Shown piece after piece: positions 15,942-24,523 of a stretch of 60,742 bases of DNA; within the stretch, counting starts at the first letter, position 1, and each line of letters begins with the position of its first letter. A model generated the notes under the pieces. That model was not told the origin of the DNA. It did no database searches and saw nothing but the letters and a program-made list of their open reading frames with translations. Source of the DNA: a virus. Made by a program: the position numbers and the translations under genes. The stretch lies in the IMG/VR virus record IMGVR_UViG_3300035698_003187, positions 1-60,742 of that record; one strand, written 5' to 3'.

Positions 15942-16186
15942 TGCCGACGAAGACAACAAATGTCCACAAACCGATGCGGTGTACTGTGCCCGGTGAGTAT
16001 TCATGGCCGTGCGCAGCGATTCCAAATCGCACCCTTCAGGTTTATGCTGACGACATCTTCACGGAGGAAGCTCCGGGCGCTGGTGTTTATAACAAGCACA
16101 CGGGGTTGATGATGCTCGGTATTGTGATTCCCGCCGAGTTCATGGAGCCGATGAAAGAGGACGACATCGCATTGGAGTTGCTTTGA
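15941..16186 (+). CDS. Hypothetical protein, 81 aa
   Basis: Small protein with predicted strands and no recognised motif. TGATG overlaps on both sides link it with the HD hydrolase and the ATPase. GGGAG lies seven bases before the ATG. Confidence 0.7.
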   Translation: MPTKTTNVHKPMRCTVPGEYSWPCAAIPNRTLQVYADDIFTEEAPGAGVYNKHTGLMMLGIVIPAEFMEPMKEDDIALELL

Positions 16187-18036
16187 TGGCTTACAAATCT
16201 CCCGATCTTGGTGTGAGGCTGTCGAAGAACAGATCTCCAGTACTCGACGCTGGGAAGCTGGCGACGACTCGCGCTTTGGTGCAGGCAAGCTCTGGCGGTG
16301 GGAAGTCGTTTCTGTTGCGGCTGGTGACTGAGGCGGTTGCTGACAAGATCCCTGTCATAATCATCGACCCAGAGGGTGAGTTTTTCACGGTCAGATCCGA
16401 ATGCCACATGGTGCTGGTCGGCCCCGGTGGTGAGCTTCGAGCCGATCCAAAGACAGCCGGGAAGATGGCGCGTGGTCTGCTCGAGCAATCAAGCTCTGCG
16501 ATCATCGATTTGTCTGATCTGCCTGCGAAGGATCACTCAGAGTATGTCGCTCAGTTTTTGAATGCCATGATGCACGCTCCGAAGAAGTGCTGGAGACCCA
16601 CTCTGGTTTGTATCGATGAGGCTCATCGGTTTTGCCCAGAGGGTCACAAGGATTCTGGCGCTGCGAGCGCCGTGATCGATCTCATGAGCCGTGGGCGCAA
16701 GCGTGGGTATGGGGGTGTCCTGCTCACCCAACGGATTTCGAAGGTGTCCAAGGATGCTGTTGCCGAGGCTGGGAATCAGTTCTTTGGTCTCACGACGCTC
16801 GATGTCGATATCAAACGCTCGGCTGACATGCTGGGGATGACGAATCGGGAGGCTCAAGTACTCCGAACGCTCAAAGCTGGTGAGTGGTATGCCCATGGCC
16901 CGGCTCTCGATCAGGATGGTGTGACGCACTTTCAGGCGCGACTCCCTCGGACATCGCCCCCGGATCCAGCGAGCCAGAATATACCCCCGGTGATGGGTGC
17001 CAAGATGATCAAGCGGATCGCGGCTTCGATGAAGGAGACGATCGACGATTCTGGTTCCCCGTTGAATCTGGAAGAGGCTCAGAAGGTCATTGGGACGCTC
17101 AGGAAGCAGGTTTCGATGTCGGCTCGGGAGCTGGAGAAGGCGAAGCTCGCTCGGGATTCGGGGGCTGGCGCGTCTGCTCGGGATCATGAGATGCAGATGA
17201 ATCGGGTGATCCGTGAGTCTCAGTCAGTGGTCGATGCCGCCAATCTCGCTCGGGATCGGGCTTTGGCGAAGGCGAAGAGCATCATCGATCAGCTCAACAC
17301 TCGGTACGAGGGATTGTTCACTAGGCTGGCGGGATCCCTGTCTGCGGTGACTTCGGAGCGTTCAAAGGCTCATGATGATGCCTTGGCTGCTCTGGGTTCG
17401 ATTCCAACGGAGTGCGTGACGATCCAGACCCCGGTTTCTAAGAAGCCCGCAGGAGCCGTTCAGAGCGATTACACATTCCCTGATTCACCGAGAGTGCCCA
17501 CGAAGGATGTGGTGTTCGACGATTCCGGGATTCAGACGGTATCGATCGGCTCTGGGAGTGCTGAATCTCGCTTCATGGAGGCTCTGGCGTGGTGGCGCGT
17601 GCCGGGGATCCATAATCCAAGCACTGAGCAGGTCGCTTTCGTGGCTGGGATCTCTCCTAAGTCGTCCACGATCCGCGGTTGCCGGTCATCGCTCAAGAAG
17701 CAGGGTCTCATCGCGTATGAGGGCAAGGCGACCGCCCTGACTGATGCTGGCGTGGTGGCTGTAGCCCACATCAAGGTCTCACCCTCGATCGAGGAATGGC
17801 ATGGGATGATTCGGAATCGGATCGGCGGTGGTGTGGATCTGCGGGCGTTCAATGCGATCCTCGAGCACCAAGAGCTTACCAAGGATGAGTTTGCGGCTGC
17901 CTGCGATGTTTCGCCGTCCAGCTCCACGATCCGCGGTGCCATGGCGAGTTTGAGGAAGCTGGGGCTTATTGAGAAGGGGATGCCGGTGCGGGCGACTGCT
18001 CTGGTCTATCCAGATTTCTGTAAATCCCAGAAATAA
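16186..18036 (+). CDS. HerA/FtsK-like ATPase with two C-terminal winged helices
   Basis: The 616-residue product has a Walker A motif ASSGGGKSFLL (about 34-44), a Walker B LVCIDEAHRF (about 140-149) and a downstream RGRKRGYGGVLLTQR sensor region, as in HerA-type DNA translocases/DUF87 ATPases. Residues about 290-400 are a coiled-coil-like linker. The C-terminus carries two related winged helices sharing SP(K/S)SSTIRG at about 490 and 577, likely DNA-binding wings. It could pump or remodel DNA in replication or recombination, as the genome lacks another helicase I can recognise. Packaging is assigned to the separate terminase. Confidence 0.8.
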   Translation: MAYKSPDLGVRLSKNRSPVLDAGKLATTRALVQASSGGGKSFLLRLVTEAVADKIPVIIIDPEGEFFTVRSECHMVLVGPGGELRADPKTAGKMARGLLEQSSSAIIDLSDLPAKDHSEYVAQFLNAMMHAPKKCWRPTLVCIDEAHRFCPEGHKDSGAASAVIDLMSRGRKRGYGGVLLTQRISKVSKDAVAEAGNQFFGLTTLDVDIKRSADMLGMTNREAQVLRTLKAGEWYAHGPALDQDGVTHFQARLPRTSPPDPASQNIPPVMGAKMIKRIAASMKETIDDSGSPLNLEEAQKVIGTLRKQVSMSARELEKAKLARDSGAGASARDHEMQMNRVIRESQSVVDAANLARDRALAKAKSIIDQLNTRYEGLFTRLAGSLSAVTSERSKAHDDALAALGSIPTECVTIQTPVSKKPAGAVQSDYTFPDSPRVPTKDVVFDDSGIQTVSIGSGSAESRFMEALAWWRVPGIHNPSTEQVAFVAGISPKSSTIRGCRSSLKKQGLIAYEGKATALTDAGVVAVAHIKVSPSIEEWHGMIRNRIGGGVDLRAFNAILEHQELTKDEFAAACDVSPSSSTIRGAMASLRKLGLIEKGMPVRATALVYPDFCKSQK

Positions 18037-18047
18037 TCCTTGGAGTA

Positions 18048-18076
18048 TTACACATGCTGGAGCTTTCCGGTATACT
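18048..18076 (+). promoter_or_regulatory. Probable sigma70-type promoter
   Basis: TTACAC (18048-18053), a 17-base spacer and TATACT (18071-18076) lie in the gap before 18109. AAGGAG follows before the ATG. Confidence 0.5.
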
Positions 18077-18108
18077 CTCGCAAACGATAACCACCAAGGA
18101 GACCCACC

Positions 18109-18474
18109 ATGCTCAAGCAGTTCCGAATCCAAGATATCGCAACCCTCGACGACGAGCGGATTGCGCTCACGATCAACAAGGCTCTACGAACTGCGACGAG
18201 CGATTGCTCGAATCGTCCCGGCGTGAATAAATCACGCAAGGTGACGATTGTGCTCGAGATCAATCCTGTTCTCGATGAGGATGGTATGTGCCGCGAGACC
18301 GACATTGATGTGGTCTCGCATTGTGCGTTGCCCAAGTCACGCTCCAAGACGATCAATATGGGCGTGCGTTCTAACGGTCAGCTAGTTTTCAATGACGCTT
18401 CACAAGACGATGTCAATCAGCCCACCCTTGACGAAGCCAAGGATGGTCAGCAAGAACCCAATCTGGAGGAATAA
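18109..18474 (+). CDS. Hypothetical protein, 121 aa
   Basis: Beta-rich central part (SRKVTIVLEINPVLDEDG) and an acidic C-terminal tail. Small proteins with this strand pattern often sit directly before DUF2303-like genes in phages, as here. The two genes are separated by two bases and likely act together. No function is known. Confidence 0.75.
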   Translation: MLKQFRIQDIATLDDERIALTINKALRTATSDCSNRPGVNKSRKVTIVLEINPVLDEDGMCRETDIDVVSHCALPKSRSKTINMGVRSNGQLVFNDASQDDVNQPTLDEAKDGQQEPNLEE

Positions 18475-18476
18475 TC

Positions 18477-19316
18477 ATGTCGGAGATGGAAACAGAAACA
18501 TTGGATACGATTTCAAATAGCGATAGCATCAGCGCGGTGGTTGCTCTGGCGACCGACGCGATGAAACCGAGTTGGCTCGAGTTCCCCGGAAACGATGGCC
18601 GCAAGCAGATGATCCTCAAGGATGGGACGCTGGGCGATACATGGATGCCTGAGCGGAAGTACTCGGCTGACACTGTTGATGGTTTTATGACCATCGTGGA
18701 TGATCTTGCCAAGATCTCATTGCCCGTTGGTGATGAGAATCACAACGATATGCAGTGCAGGATCTTTGTTGGTCGCGATAAGATCGAAGCCGTGTTCGAT
18801 GAGCGCGGTGGTCGTCGGGATCGTGTAACGCTCAAGCTCAATATGCTCGAGTCGATCAGCCAAATCGGTGCCATGCGTGCGCTGACGCAGAAATCTCTCG
18901 AATGGAAGTTGCGTTCGGTTTATCCAGATCGCGTGAAGCCTGAGACATTCCTGCCTGCGATCCGCAAGCTCAAGATCAAGGAGAACGCTGGTGGTGGTTC
19001 CACTGTTTCGCATGGCAGCGAGACTGTTGATATGAGTGTTGAAGCTGAGGTCGCTGGGGTTGAGGGTGGAATCGATGAGGTTATCACCCTGTTCAGCAGC
19101 ATCTACGAAGAGATCGCGACTGGTTCGATACCGCTCAACTGGGGTGTCAAGTGCTCGGTGCTGATCGATGTTCAGGATCGAAAGTTCACCATCAAGCCGC
19201 AGGAGGGCGAGGTTGCCAACGCGATCCTCAAGGCTCGCCAAGAGCTTATTCGGCAGATGCGTGAGATCAGCTTCCCTTCAAATGTGTCGATCTTTGTGGA
19301 TTCGTCAGCCTCATAA
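18477..19316 (+). CDS. DUF2303-like protein (tentative)
   Basis: The 279-residue product has an alpha/beta pattern with NDMQCRIFVGRDKIEAVFDE followed by a long helical region, and lies after the small beta-rich partner gene, as in phages carrying YfdQ/DUF2303 proteins. GGAGGAATAATC precedes ATG. The role of that family is unknown. Assignment rests on layout and overall pattern, so it is tentative. Confidence 0.5.
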   Translation: MSEMETETLDTISNSDSISAVVALATDAMKPSWLEFPGNDGRKQMILKDGTLGDTWMPERKYSADTVDGFMTIVDDLAKISLPVGDENHNDMQCRIFVGRDKIEAVFDERGGRRDRVTLKLNMLESISQIGAMRALTQKSLEWKLRSVYPDRVKPETFLPAIRKLKIKENAGGGSTVSHGSETVDMSVEAEVAGVEGGIDEVITLFSSIYEEIATGSIPLNWGVKCSVLIDVQDRKFTIKPQEGEVANAILKARQELIRQMREISFPSNVSIFVDSSAS

Positions 19317-19379
19317 CTGGCATATCCGGTATAGACCTTTGAATCCCCCCCGTCCCGAGTTTGATTCCTGCAAAGGATC

Positions 19380-19409
19380 TTGCTCGGGACGGTTCTGTAT
19401 TGGATCTTG
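19380..19409 (+). promoter_or_regulatory. Promoter of the GTATTG family
   Basis: TTGCTC (19380-19385), 17 bases, GATCTT (19403-19408) with GTATTGGATCTTG at 19397-19409, then GCGGAGG and ATG at 19427. Confidence 0.6.
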
Positions 19410-19426
19410 TGGGCGGAGGATTTGTT

Positions 19427-19852
19427 ATGTATGACACACTTTTATCGTCAGCGAAGTCGCTTTGGTGGGCCGGTTGGGGTCTCTGTGAGGATGATCCAGA
19501 AGCCCGCGCCAAGATGCTGTTTTGTGATCAGGTGCGCCGGGTTGGTTTATCATTGAGCTTGGATTCCAAGGACTCGATCGAGAAATGGTTTCACATGATC
19601 AGATGGGATCCGATGGTTATGGTGGATCCTCGGTTCCCTGATTCCGCGGTGTGTGTGTGCAGCATGCTCCCTGACAAGCTGATGCGAGCCATGCCTGATC
19701 AGGCTGCAGTGTTCGTGGTCTCATTCACCAAGCTGAGATCCAATCGACCGTGGCGTGCTGATTGGTGCGTTGCGTTGGGTATGGATGGCCCGTGTGGATC
19801 GTATATTTGCGACATCGAACTGTATAAATCCGAGTTTACCCAAGTCCGATAG
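19427..19852 (+). CDS. Hypothetical protein, 141 aa
   Basis: Mixed fold, rich in Trp and Met, no recognised motif. ATG 19427 follows GGAGG; an earlier in-frame start at 19361 precedes the promoter. TAG stop. It begins a run of small genes extending to the methyltransferase. Confidence 0.7.
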   Translation: MYDTLLSSAKSLWWAGWGLCEDDPEARAKMLFCDQVRRVGLSLSLDSKDSIEKWFHMIRWDPMVMVDPRFPDSAVCVCSMLPDKLMRAMPDQAAVFVVSFTKLRSNRPWRADWCVALGMDGPCGSYICDIELYKSEFTQVR

Positions 19853-19929
19853 CATCTATTAGAGCCAAGTGCTCGGTATTCTCTCGCTTTGTACGCTATC
19901 GTATGCGACAGTGGGTTCAGGAGATAAAC

Positions 19930-20211
19930 ATGCCAGTAAAACAGCCAGCCATCACTGAGATTGAGAAGCAGATCCAGTTCTTAGATTCCAAGAATAAAGA
20001 GAAGCTCGCGTGCCCATCTTGCGGATCGCTTTGTTCGATCTATGAAGCGACGGGCACTGATTCCGATTCGTTTAACTTTCATGCACTCAATATTCCACCC
20101 GGTTCATGCCCTAACTGTGATCGTGTGTTGAAGTACGCTGTGCGAATGACTGGTGAGACTCATTGGCTCATTGATCATCAAGAGGAAGTCGCTGCAGATG
20201 GGACTTCCTGA
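19930..20211 (+). CDS. Zinc-ribbon protein, 93 aa
   Basis: CPSC (about residue 37) and CPNC (about residue 68) form a zinc ribbon with a beta insertion, and a hydrophobic strand near the C-terminus. CAGGAG precedes ATG. One of many small Cys-x-x-Cys proteins in this genome. Function unknown. Confidence 0.7.
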   Translation: MPVKQPAITEIEKQIQFLDSKNKEKLACPSCGSLCSIYEATGTDSDSFNFHALNIPPGSCPNCDRVLKYAVRMTGETHWLIDHQEEVAADGTS

Positions 20212-20554
20212 TTCACGCAAAGCCAACTCCATCGTCGGCAAGACGAATCGTGCTCGATTTATACCAGACGCATCGGCTCGGCATGATGCTCGGTATGGCT
20301 CTGCGCTCAGGGATTACGAATCGGTCGTGACGACTCTGGAGGCGATCGATGTCTCTATCAAACTCAATAACTCCGCACACCATTGGGTGTTCTCGATAAA
20401 CAGCAAGGCGTTTGCTGAGTGGTGGCCGTCGTCGGCCAAGCTGGTGTTCAATCGAAAGTACACCAAGGGAATCCATACCCACGGATCTGATCAGTTGATT
20501 GCTCTGATCCGTGATCATTTGAAATTAGGAGAGTCCGATGTCGCAACCGTTTGA
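20198..20554 (+). CDS. Hypothetical protein, 118 aa
   Basis: Basic N-terminus, then an alpha/beta region (DVSIKLNNSAHHWVFSINSKAF in part) and KYTKGIHTHGSDQL. It overlaps the preceding gene by 14 bases and the following by 17. GAGGAAG is eight bases before ATG. Not recognised. Confidence 0.65.
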   Translation: MGLPDSRKANSIVGKTNRARFIPDASARHDARYGSALRDYESVVTTLEAIDVSIKLNNSAHHWVFSINSKAFAEWWPSSAKLVFNRKYTKGIHTHGSDQLIALIRDHLKLGESDVATV

Positions 20555-20882
20555 TTACCATTTAGTTCCTGAGTACATGCGTGGAGGCATAATAGGGTAT
20601 ATTTGCTTTGGAATCGTGCCCGGAGATTTCTTGTGTGCCGTCATCAAGAATGATCTTCATGAGTGCGCATTGCGTGCCGACGAGAACAACATGCGGATCC
20701 TTCATATCTATGCGTGCGTGCTCCACAATGTGTTTCCGATTGGATCCTGCAAGGGTCAGGAGAACATGGATTCATGGGTTGAGACCCGGAAGAAGAATCC
20801 GCTCGAGTTCGAGCAGATCAAGTGGCCTGATTCGTGGGTTGATCAGGTGAATCAAGCGAAAGCAGAGTACGAAAATGGGTAA
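20538..20882 (+). CDS. Widespread phage protein of unknown function, 114 aa
   Basis: The pattern VPEYMRGGIIGYICFGIVPGDFL...NDLHECALRADENN...HNVFPIGS matches a family found in very many tailed phages (MR-G-x-YIE-G-I-PG-FL-AVL-NDL-EA-GRAD). It is usually 75-110 residues long; the role is unknown. GGAGAG precedes ATG. Overlaps the methyltransferase gene by eight bases. Confidence 0.75.
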   Translation: MSQPFDYHLVPEYMRGGIIGYICFGIVPGDFLCAVIKNDLHECALRADENNMRILHIYACVLHNVFPIGSCKGQENMDSWVETRKKNPLEFEQIKWPDSWVDQVNQAKAEYENG

Positions 20883-21693
20883 GACGATTCCTGTAAAAAA
20901 CTACGAGCTATTGAAGTTCGCATATCGGCTGGGCGCGGAGCTCGATCTTCCAAAGACTACGACAAGGATCTTCAATCCGGGAACGGCACGGATTGTCCTC
21001 TCAGATCCGCCCTACAACATCGGCTTGGATTATGCGGGCGATCGCGCCGGGGACAATCTCTCCCCCGATGCGTACCAATCGCTGATCCAACGCTCGCTCC
21101 GCGCCCAGTCTCTTTGGATGGCACCCGGCGCTACTTGCTGGTGGATCGTTCCGATCTCCCATGCGTGGTGGGTCAGGCCCCTCATGGAGGCGATCATTGG
21201 GCCGAGCCTGTACACGATCGCTTGGCATGAGACCTTCTCTCAATACCGCCAGCACGATCTCACGCCTGATTTCAGGATGATCCTGTGCCACACGAATGAT
21301 CCGAAGAAGGTGGTCAAGAATCTCGATGATGTCCGCATTCGATCGACCCGTCAGGAGATGGGTGATTCGCGTGCTGACCCTCGAGGCCGGATACCGGGAA
21401 CCGTCTGGAAGTTTCGTCGGCTTCAGGGCACCAGCAATGACCGCGTCAAATGGCATCCCGCCCAGCTCCCTCCCGAGCTGATGGTTCGCATCATCGCCGG
21501 TTGGAGCAATCCAGATGATATCGTGCTCGATGGATTCGCAGGGTCGGGGTCGGCTGGTGTTGAGGCGTTGAAGCTCAACAGGAGATTCGTCGGTGTTGAG
21601 CGGTCGGCTGTATATTTGCGCAAGATCAATGCGAGGCTCAATGCTGTGGCTCGCGATCTCAAGAATGAGGCACCCGATGACGCTGTTTCCTGA
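20875..21693 (+). CDS. DNA methyltransferase (N6-adenine/N4-cytosine type)
   Basis: The 272-residue product has catalytic motif IV DPPY (about 44-47) first and AdoMet-binding motif I (DGFAGSGSAG, about 220-229) near the C-terminus, the beta-class order. The target is not readable from sequence. No restriction gene is next to it, so it is an orphan phage methyltransferase, perhaps protecting the genome or altering expression. The abundance of GATC makes that site one candidate target. Confidence 0.85.
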   Translation: MGKTIPVKNYELLKFAYRLGAELDLPKTTTRIFNPGTARIVLSDPPYNIGLDYAGDRAGDNLSPDAYQSLIQRSLRAQSLWMAPGATCWWIVPISHAWWVRPLMEAIIGPSLYTIAWHETFSQYRQHDLTPDFRMILCHTNDPKKVVKNLDDVRIRSTRQEMGDSRADPRGRIPGTVWKFRRLQGTSNDRVKWHPAQLPPELMVRIIAGWSNPDDIVLDGFAGSGSAGVEALKLNRRFVGVERSAVYLRKINARLNAVARDLKNEAPDDAVS

Positions 21694-21928
21694 TTCCGAC
21701 ATCCCGCCGAAGAAGAAGTATCCTGTCAACGGGTATGCTGCCAAGCCGGGTGGAGGCCCGGATGGGAAGACTTGCAAGGGGTGCAGGTTCTTTGTGATAC
21801 GACCGAACGGGTCTGGGAGTAAGCGTTTTTTTAAATGTGGTTTAATGAGGCATGAGTGGACGAGTGGCTATGGATCTGACATCCGCGCCAACTCGCCCGC
21901 GTGCAAAGAGTTCAAGGAGAGCGAATGA
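21677..21928 (+). CDS. Phage zinc-binding protein, 83 aa
   Basis: TCKGCRFF, KRFFKCGL and ANSPACKEF give the pattern C-x2-C...C...C seen in a common family of small phage proteins with the W-T-x-G-x-x-x-D-I-R signature (here EWTSGYGSDIRAN). Overlaps the methyltransferase end by 17 bases and the next start by four. Function unknown. Confidence 0.7.
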   Translation: MTLFPDSDIPPKKKYPVNGYAAKPGGGPDGKTCKGCRFFVIRPNGSGSKRFFKCGLMRHEWTSGYGSDIRANSPACKEFKESE

Positions 21929-22401
21929 CAGACGATGATAACAAAGATACTGGATTGATTGTTTCGCACAAGTCTATTTGGGAGCATGGCGAAGAGCTTA
22001 CCGAGGATCAGTGCATTGTGGTGACCAAATACTGGATGGGTATTCTTCGGCTCAACGATTGGGCGATCAAAATCAAGTTTAAGAGGTCTGAGGATTTAAA
22101 GGGTGCAGTGGCGAGGATCGACGGGAGACCGGATTGCCAAGAGGCGATCGTTTGCGTTCTTGATCCTGTTGACTTCAATACCACAATCCCTCCATATGAT
22201 ATGGAGCAGTGGATCGTTCACGAACTTGTGCATTTATGCAGCTTGTCTTGGTACGAGTGGTCGCAGGAATGCGCTGTCAAGATGACTGATATCGAAAACT
22301 CATTGTGTGTTGAGCAGTTCATCGACAAGATGGCCCAGTCTCTAGTGACACAAAGACGATCCAATCGTGAGCATCGTTTTGATTGGGAGGGTAGTGCATG
22401 A
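21925..22401 (+). CDS. Metallopeptidase-like protein (HExxH)
   Basis: The 158-residue product contains WIVHELVHLC with a HELVH zincin motif at about residues 98-102, and helical flanks. Phage proteins of this size with HExxH are often called SprT-like or peptidase-like; the third zinc ligand is not obvious here. Substrate unknown. Coupled by ATGA at both ends. Confidence 0.65.
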   Translation: MTDDDNKDTGLIVSHKSIWEHGEELTEDQCIVVTKYWMGILRLNDWAIKIKFKRSEDLKGAVARIDGRPDCQEAIVCVLDPVDFNTTIPPYDMEQWIVHELVHLCSLSWYEWSQECAVKMTDIENSLCVEQFIDKMAQSLVTQRRSNREHRFDWEGSA

Positions 22402-22898
22402 AGGCGCTGACATTACACCAGCCGTGGGCTTCCCTGATCGCCAGTGGTGCGAAGTGCGTGGAGACCCGTTCGTGGGCACCACCCAAGAATCTCATCGGCG
22501 AGCGGATAGCCATTCATGCTGCCAAACGGAATGTTGATACTTTCCCGCCATTGATGAGAGGGGAGATCGTCGGCTTGCTGCTGAAGGCTGGCATGTATCC
22601 AAAGACCCATCGGGATCTCGACTATGAGCACGCGCTTGATCCTCTCCCTCGCGGTGTGGTGATTTGTTCAGCGATCTTGGCTGGCGCGTTCAAGGTAAGG
22701 AGCCATTCTGGTAGACGCGGACACAGATTCGCCGAGGGGGTTGGGATCGGTATACACCAGTCTCATTGGAGTTTCTCGATCGATAAGTGGGGTGATTTCT
22801 CGGTCGGTCGTTGGATCTGGGTGTTTGAACATGTCAAGGTTTTAGATGAGCCGCTTCCCGCCAAGGGGATGCAACGGCTCTGGGAGTTGAAATCATGA
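22398..22898 (+). CDS. ASCH-domain protein
   Basis: MKALTLHQPWASLIASGAKCVETRSW at the N-terminus is the classic ASCH/PUA-like opening, followed by ERIAIHAAK and GVVICSAILAG and the SVGRWIWVFEHV strand. ASCH domains bind modified nucleobases or RNA. The 166-residue length is normal. It fits a phage with base-modification or RNA-processing functions, but the ligand is unknown. Confidence 0.85.
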   Translation: MKALTLHQPWASLIASGAKCVETRSWAPPKNLIGERIAIHAAKRNVDTFPPLMRGEIVGLLLKAGMYPKTHRDLDYEHALDPLPRGVVICSAILAGAFKVRSHSGRRGHRFAEGVGIGIHQSHWSFSIDKWGDFSVGRWIWVFEHVKVLDEPLPAKGMQRLWELKS

Positions 22899-23458
22899 GC
22901 CCGTTGTTTTACACATTGATACCCATCCTGTCTGCGATTATGGTCATTGGATCGAACCTGATCATTTGGCGGATTCGTGTTCTGACTCGAAGGCATATTG
23001 CCTATCTAAAACTTGATCATTCATCATCTATGCGGCTGCTCGAGCAGGAGCACGCTGTTGCGATGGAGAGTGAAAGGTCACGGTACAAGCAGCTTGATCT
23101 CGCGTTCGGACAGTTGACCGCTCAGTATGGCAAGGTGAATCAGGTTCTCAACGATCTTGCGATCGATGATATTCATCATGTTCTCGGTGAGCCCCAGAAC
23201 GATTACAGCTTCAGCTATTGGGATAAGCATTTTGCGGTCGAGGTTCAGGACGATTGGGATCGCCAGACCAGACCGATGCAATCGCTTCATGGCGTGATGC
23301 AGAAGTATGTTCTCGAGTGTTGGGTGTTCATCCCGACACAGCTCGGTGATCATGCTTCCAAAGATGTGCTCCGCGCCAGTCTTTCAGCGTTCGGAGCCAA
23401 GGCTTTTTATGAAGCCTGTTCGTGTTTGGATAAGCAGAACAAGGGGGGTCATCTCTGA
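22895..23458 (+). CDS. Membrane protein with N-terminal anchor, 187 aa
   Basis: A single hydrophobic helix (about residues 4-26) is followed by a basic stretch, a coiled-coil-like region (about 45-90) and a soluble domain. The topology resembles o-spanin/i-spanin-like or envelope accessory proteins, though no family is recognised. ATGA overlap with the ASCH gene and TGATG with the next. Confidence 0.65.
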   Translation: MSPLFYTLIPILSAIMVIGSNLIIWRIRVLTRRHIAYLKLDHSSSMRLLEQEHAVAMESERSRYKQLDLAFGQLTAQYGKVNQVLNDLAIDDIHHVLGEPQNDYSFSYWDKHFAVEVQDDWDRQTRPMQSLHGVMQKYVLECWVFIPTQLGDHASKDVLRASLSAFGAKAFYEACSCLDKQNKGGHL

Positions 23459-23691
23459 TGCATGCCTATGACCAGATGACCGAGCCAGAGCTGAAGGAAC
23501 ATTTCGAACATCTTGCGAGAGCGATTCACCAAATGACCCCGGATCAAACCGGCTTCATCATCCTGTGCGCCCCGATGAATCAGTCTGGGGTTACTCAGTT
23601 CGTTTCCAATGTGGATCAGGGGTGTGCGGCTGAGTGGATGGTGGAAACTGTAGCGAGGTGGGCCAATGGCGATTCAGTCGTTGAGAGATGA
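23458..23691 (+). CDS. Hypothetical protein, 77 aa
   Basis: Helical start, then TGFIILCAPMNQSGVTQFVSNV, an alpha/beta pattern seen in small phage proteins with a final helix containing Trp. TGATG start. Unknown function. Confidence 0.7.
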   Translation: MHAYDQMTEPELKEHFEHLARAIHQMTPDQTGFIILCAPMNQSGVTQFVSNVDQGCAAEWMVETVARWANGDSVVER

Positions 23692-23842
23692 GAACGGGGA
23701 TCTACGCCCAGTTGTGAGCATTCTCATTTGCGATAAGTGTGGAGAGCCCTATGATGAGTCAAAGAGCATGAGCCGATGTCCCCATGGGTATCGTTTACTC
23801 GAGGAAAGACCGGAGCATATTGAGACAAGGAGTCAGGAATGA
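23666..23842 (+). CDS. Small zinc-binding protein, 58 aa
   Basis: An ATG at 23666, preceded by GAGGTGGG, opens a 59-codon frame with CDKCG and CPHG, a compact zinc site. It overlaps the previous gene by 26 bases and its stop overlaps the next ATG, matching the coupling in this operon. Otherwise the stretch 23692-23838 would be empty. Confidence 0.65.
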   Translation: MAIQSLRDENGDLRPVVSILICDKCGEPYDESKSMSRCPHGYRLLEERPEHIETRSQE

Positions 23843-24516
23843 AGTTTGTGAATATCGTCTATCTGTTGATCATCGCCGGTGCCATGATGCTGCTCGCCAG
23901 TGATTCGATGGCATTATCATTGCAACCCGAGACCGAGCCCGAGACCGTGATTATTCAGTCCCCGGCTGCGGTGCTCAAGGAGAATCCAGAGGGGTATGAG
24001 CCGATCAAGGTGTTACAGGAGAACGAGGCCGAGTCCCCGACTCCCATGGCACAGCTGGCACCCGAGCCGCCAGAGCCCGTGATCACTCGACCCAGCGCCC
24101 GTCGTATCGTCGTCGAGGGAGCGACCTATGCCAAGATCTCTCCGAGCGTGATGAATCTGTCTGGGTTCGGAGTCCCTGTCCAGCTCGCTGATATTGTGGT
24201 TGCGATGGGTGATGGCACCCCGATCATCTTCGAGGTTGACCCGGATGTCCATTACTCGATCCAAGCCGCGGTGCAGTTCAATCCACCTGATTCCAATCTC
24301 GAGCTGGCGACCGCGTATTCAACCCACGAAGTCCCGTCCGAGCGTGTTGATCGGATTCAGGCGTTGCTGGCGATGATCATGGAGGTTGGTGAGCGCGAGG
24401 CGGCTCTTGGTGATATCACATTCTTCGAGGTCGTCGAGGCCCTGAACCGGCTCGGCAGTGAGGACACTGATCCTGATCCCCCGGTCGCTCCCTTGACCGC
24501 CATTCAGGAGCAATGA
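23839..24516 (+). CDS. Exported or membrane-anchored protein, 225 aa
   Basis: An N-terminal hydrophobic segment (residues 5-25) with ASDSMALSLQPE after it is a signal peptide or anchor. A Pro/Glu-rich spacer (about 30-85) leads to a beta-rich domain (SARRIVVEGATYAKISPSV in part) and an acidic C-terminus. The shape suggests a periplasmic protein reaching across the envelope. Family not recognised. Confidence 0.65.
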   Translation: MKFVNIVYLLIIAGAMMLLASDSMALSLQPETEPETVIIQSPAAVLKENPEGYEPIKVLQENEAESPTPMAQLAPEPPEPVITRPSARRIVVEGATYAKISPSVMNLSGFGVPVQLADIVVAMGDGTPIIFEVDPDVHYSIQAAVQFNPPDSNLELATAYSTHEVPSERVDRIQALLAMIMEVGEREAALGDITFFEVVEALNRLGSEDTDPDPPVAPLTAIQEQ

Positions 24517-24523
24517 AAGTACC

